14,259 nucleotides of DNA. Origin: Desulfonatronospira sp. GTDB taxonomy: Bacteria; Desulfobacterota; Desulfovibrionia; Desulfovibrionales; Desulfonatronovibrionaceae. This document shows, piece after piece, positions 14,049 through 14,259 of the stretch. The position numbers and the translations under genes are program-made. The notes beneath the pieces were generated by a model. That model was not told the origin of the DNA, did not search any database, and saw nothing but the letters and a program-made list of their open reading frames with translations. Where the stretch lies: assembly GCA_003563255.1 (NCBI GenBank), contig PWSL01000288.1:1-14259 (forward strand). The letters run 5' to 3'. Within the stretch, counting starts at the first letter, position 1. Each line of letters begins with the position of its first letter.

Positions 14049-14117
14049 CACTACAAGCGACACTTTGTGAAAATTATCGCCTCGGCCACCGGGGACAGGC
14101 ACCCGGCACTTATTTTC
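14049..14117 (+). repeat. Left half of a family B element
   Basis: CACTACAAGCGACACTTT (14049-14066) is a family B left end with one inserted base. The following bases match the left half of the copy at 6858, including GGCCACC, GGGGACAGGCACC and GCACTTATTTT. The match stops in what would be the loop. A family A copy begins 21 bases later, so the right half may lie beyond the window. Confidence 0.75.
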
Positions 14118-14138
14118 CTAAGGAAGACTTACGGATTA

Positions 14139-14259
14139 GTATCTGTTTAGCGCTTTGCATGTGGCATGGGGACTGGCTCTTCCGGGACCCACTTGTCCCA
14201 AAAAATGAGATATTTTAAGCACAAAATGATGCTCAAGTGGGTCCCGGAGTGCCTGTCCC
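14139..14259 (-). repeat. Family A mosaic repeat, inverted copy at window end
   Basis: The complement of this stretch matches the copies at 1-121 and 12356-12476. The terminal repeat is at 14139-14156, the perfect 14-bp arms are at 14182-14195 and 14234-14247, and GTGCCTGTCCC closes the window. It is cut at exactly the same base as copy 1, so its other terminal repeat is missing. Confidence 0.9.

Larger units (their letters stand above)
13745..14259. other. Gene-free repeat-packed stretch after the LytTR gene
   Basis: No credible coding sequence is visible in this 515-bp stretch. The short open frames here run through repeat sequence and lack ribosome sites and family features. It contains a diverged third-type left end (13816-13851), a degenerate family A/B element (13883-14020), a family B left half (14049-14117) and an inverted family A copy (14139-14259). 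An AT-rich segment (13770-13820) after the regulator gene shows no clear terminator. Confidence 0.75.

Noticed and set aside
13741..14218. Several short open frames on both strands after the LytTR gene
   Set aside because: They translate terminal repeats and hairpin arms. None has a good start context or a recognisable domain.
1..14259. Window as a composite transposon or linear replicon with inverted ends
   Set aside because: The interior is core housekeeping genes, the end repeat also occurs internally, and no transposase, integrase or replication gene is present.
1..14259. tRNA, rRNA or known riboswitch
   Set aside because: I looked in the gaps for cloverleaf-like or conserved aptamer features and saw none. 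Only the repeat hairpins and a few small local hairpins are evident.

Overview
The window reads as a chromosomal piece of a diderm, sulfate-reducer-like bacterium, most likely a member of the Desulfovibrionales (former Deltaproteobacteria). This rests on gene order and protein character, not on a search. The main clues are an rpsP-khpA-rimM-trmD-rplS-rnhB-yraN-rsmI run in which trmD carries a second SPOUT-type methyltransferase domain, a mannose-type PTS remnant (EIID, HPr, EI), and an Mla-type lipid transport operon with a long, barrel-ended MlaD. All protein genes are on the + strand.

Layout: (i) 1-201, a repeat copy and the leader of rpsP. (ii) 202-5105, translation and RNA-processing genes: ribosomal protein S16, KH protein KhpA, 16S maturation factor RimM, TrmD fused to a second SPOUT domain, ribosomal protein L19, RNase HII, YraN and RsmI. 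(iii) 5106-5615, a gene-free stretch with palindromes and repeat ends. (iv) 5616-8791, PTS EIID, HPr and enzyme I, with no EIIA, EIIB or EIIC in view. (v) 8840-12156, mlaE-mlaF-mlaD, a transenvelope phospholipid transporter whose MlaD ends in a predicted outer-membrane barrel. An 18-unit heptamer satellite separates mlaE from mlaF. (vi) 12157-12493, back-to-back repeat elements. (vii) 12494-13744, a small amphi-Trp protein and a LytTR-type regulator with a degenerate receiver domain. (viii) 13745-14259, a second gene-free, repeat-packed stretch.

The most unusual content is a population of small non-coding mosaic elements that fills almost every larger intergenic gap. Family A has 18-bp terminal inverted repeats, GTATCTGTTTAGCGCTTT. 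Family B has 17-bp terminal inverted repeats, CACTACAGCGACACTTT. Both enclose the same kind of core, an imperfect hairpin whose arms read GGGACAGGCAC and GAGCCAGTCCC, so the two families differ mainly in their outer ends. Full elements, hybrids, an apparent nested pair, a minimal end-to-end hairpin and solo ends are all present. A third type (GGGACAGTCCC palindromes) and a fourth (TGTAACCATTCAGGGG inverted repeat) also occur. No transposase lies in the window, so any mobilisation would be in trans, plausibly by a REP-associated Y1 (IS200-like) transposase. The two window ends are inverted copies of the same family A element, which suggests this is a whole contig broken at repeats.

Functionally the window holds ordinary housekeeping genes: ribosome assembly and tRNA/rRNA methylation, a phosphorelay that is probably regulatory, and envelope lipid homeostasis. 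I see no defence island, prophage or biosynthetic cluster. The repeat population, the satellite, the TrmD fusion, the bridge-type MlaD and the degenerate LytTR receiver are the points that merit a closer look.
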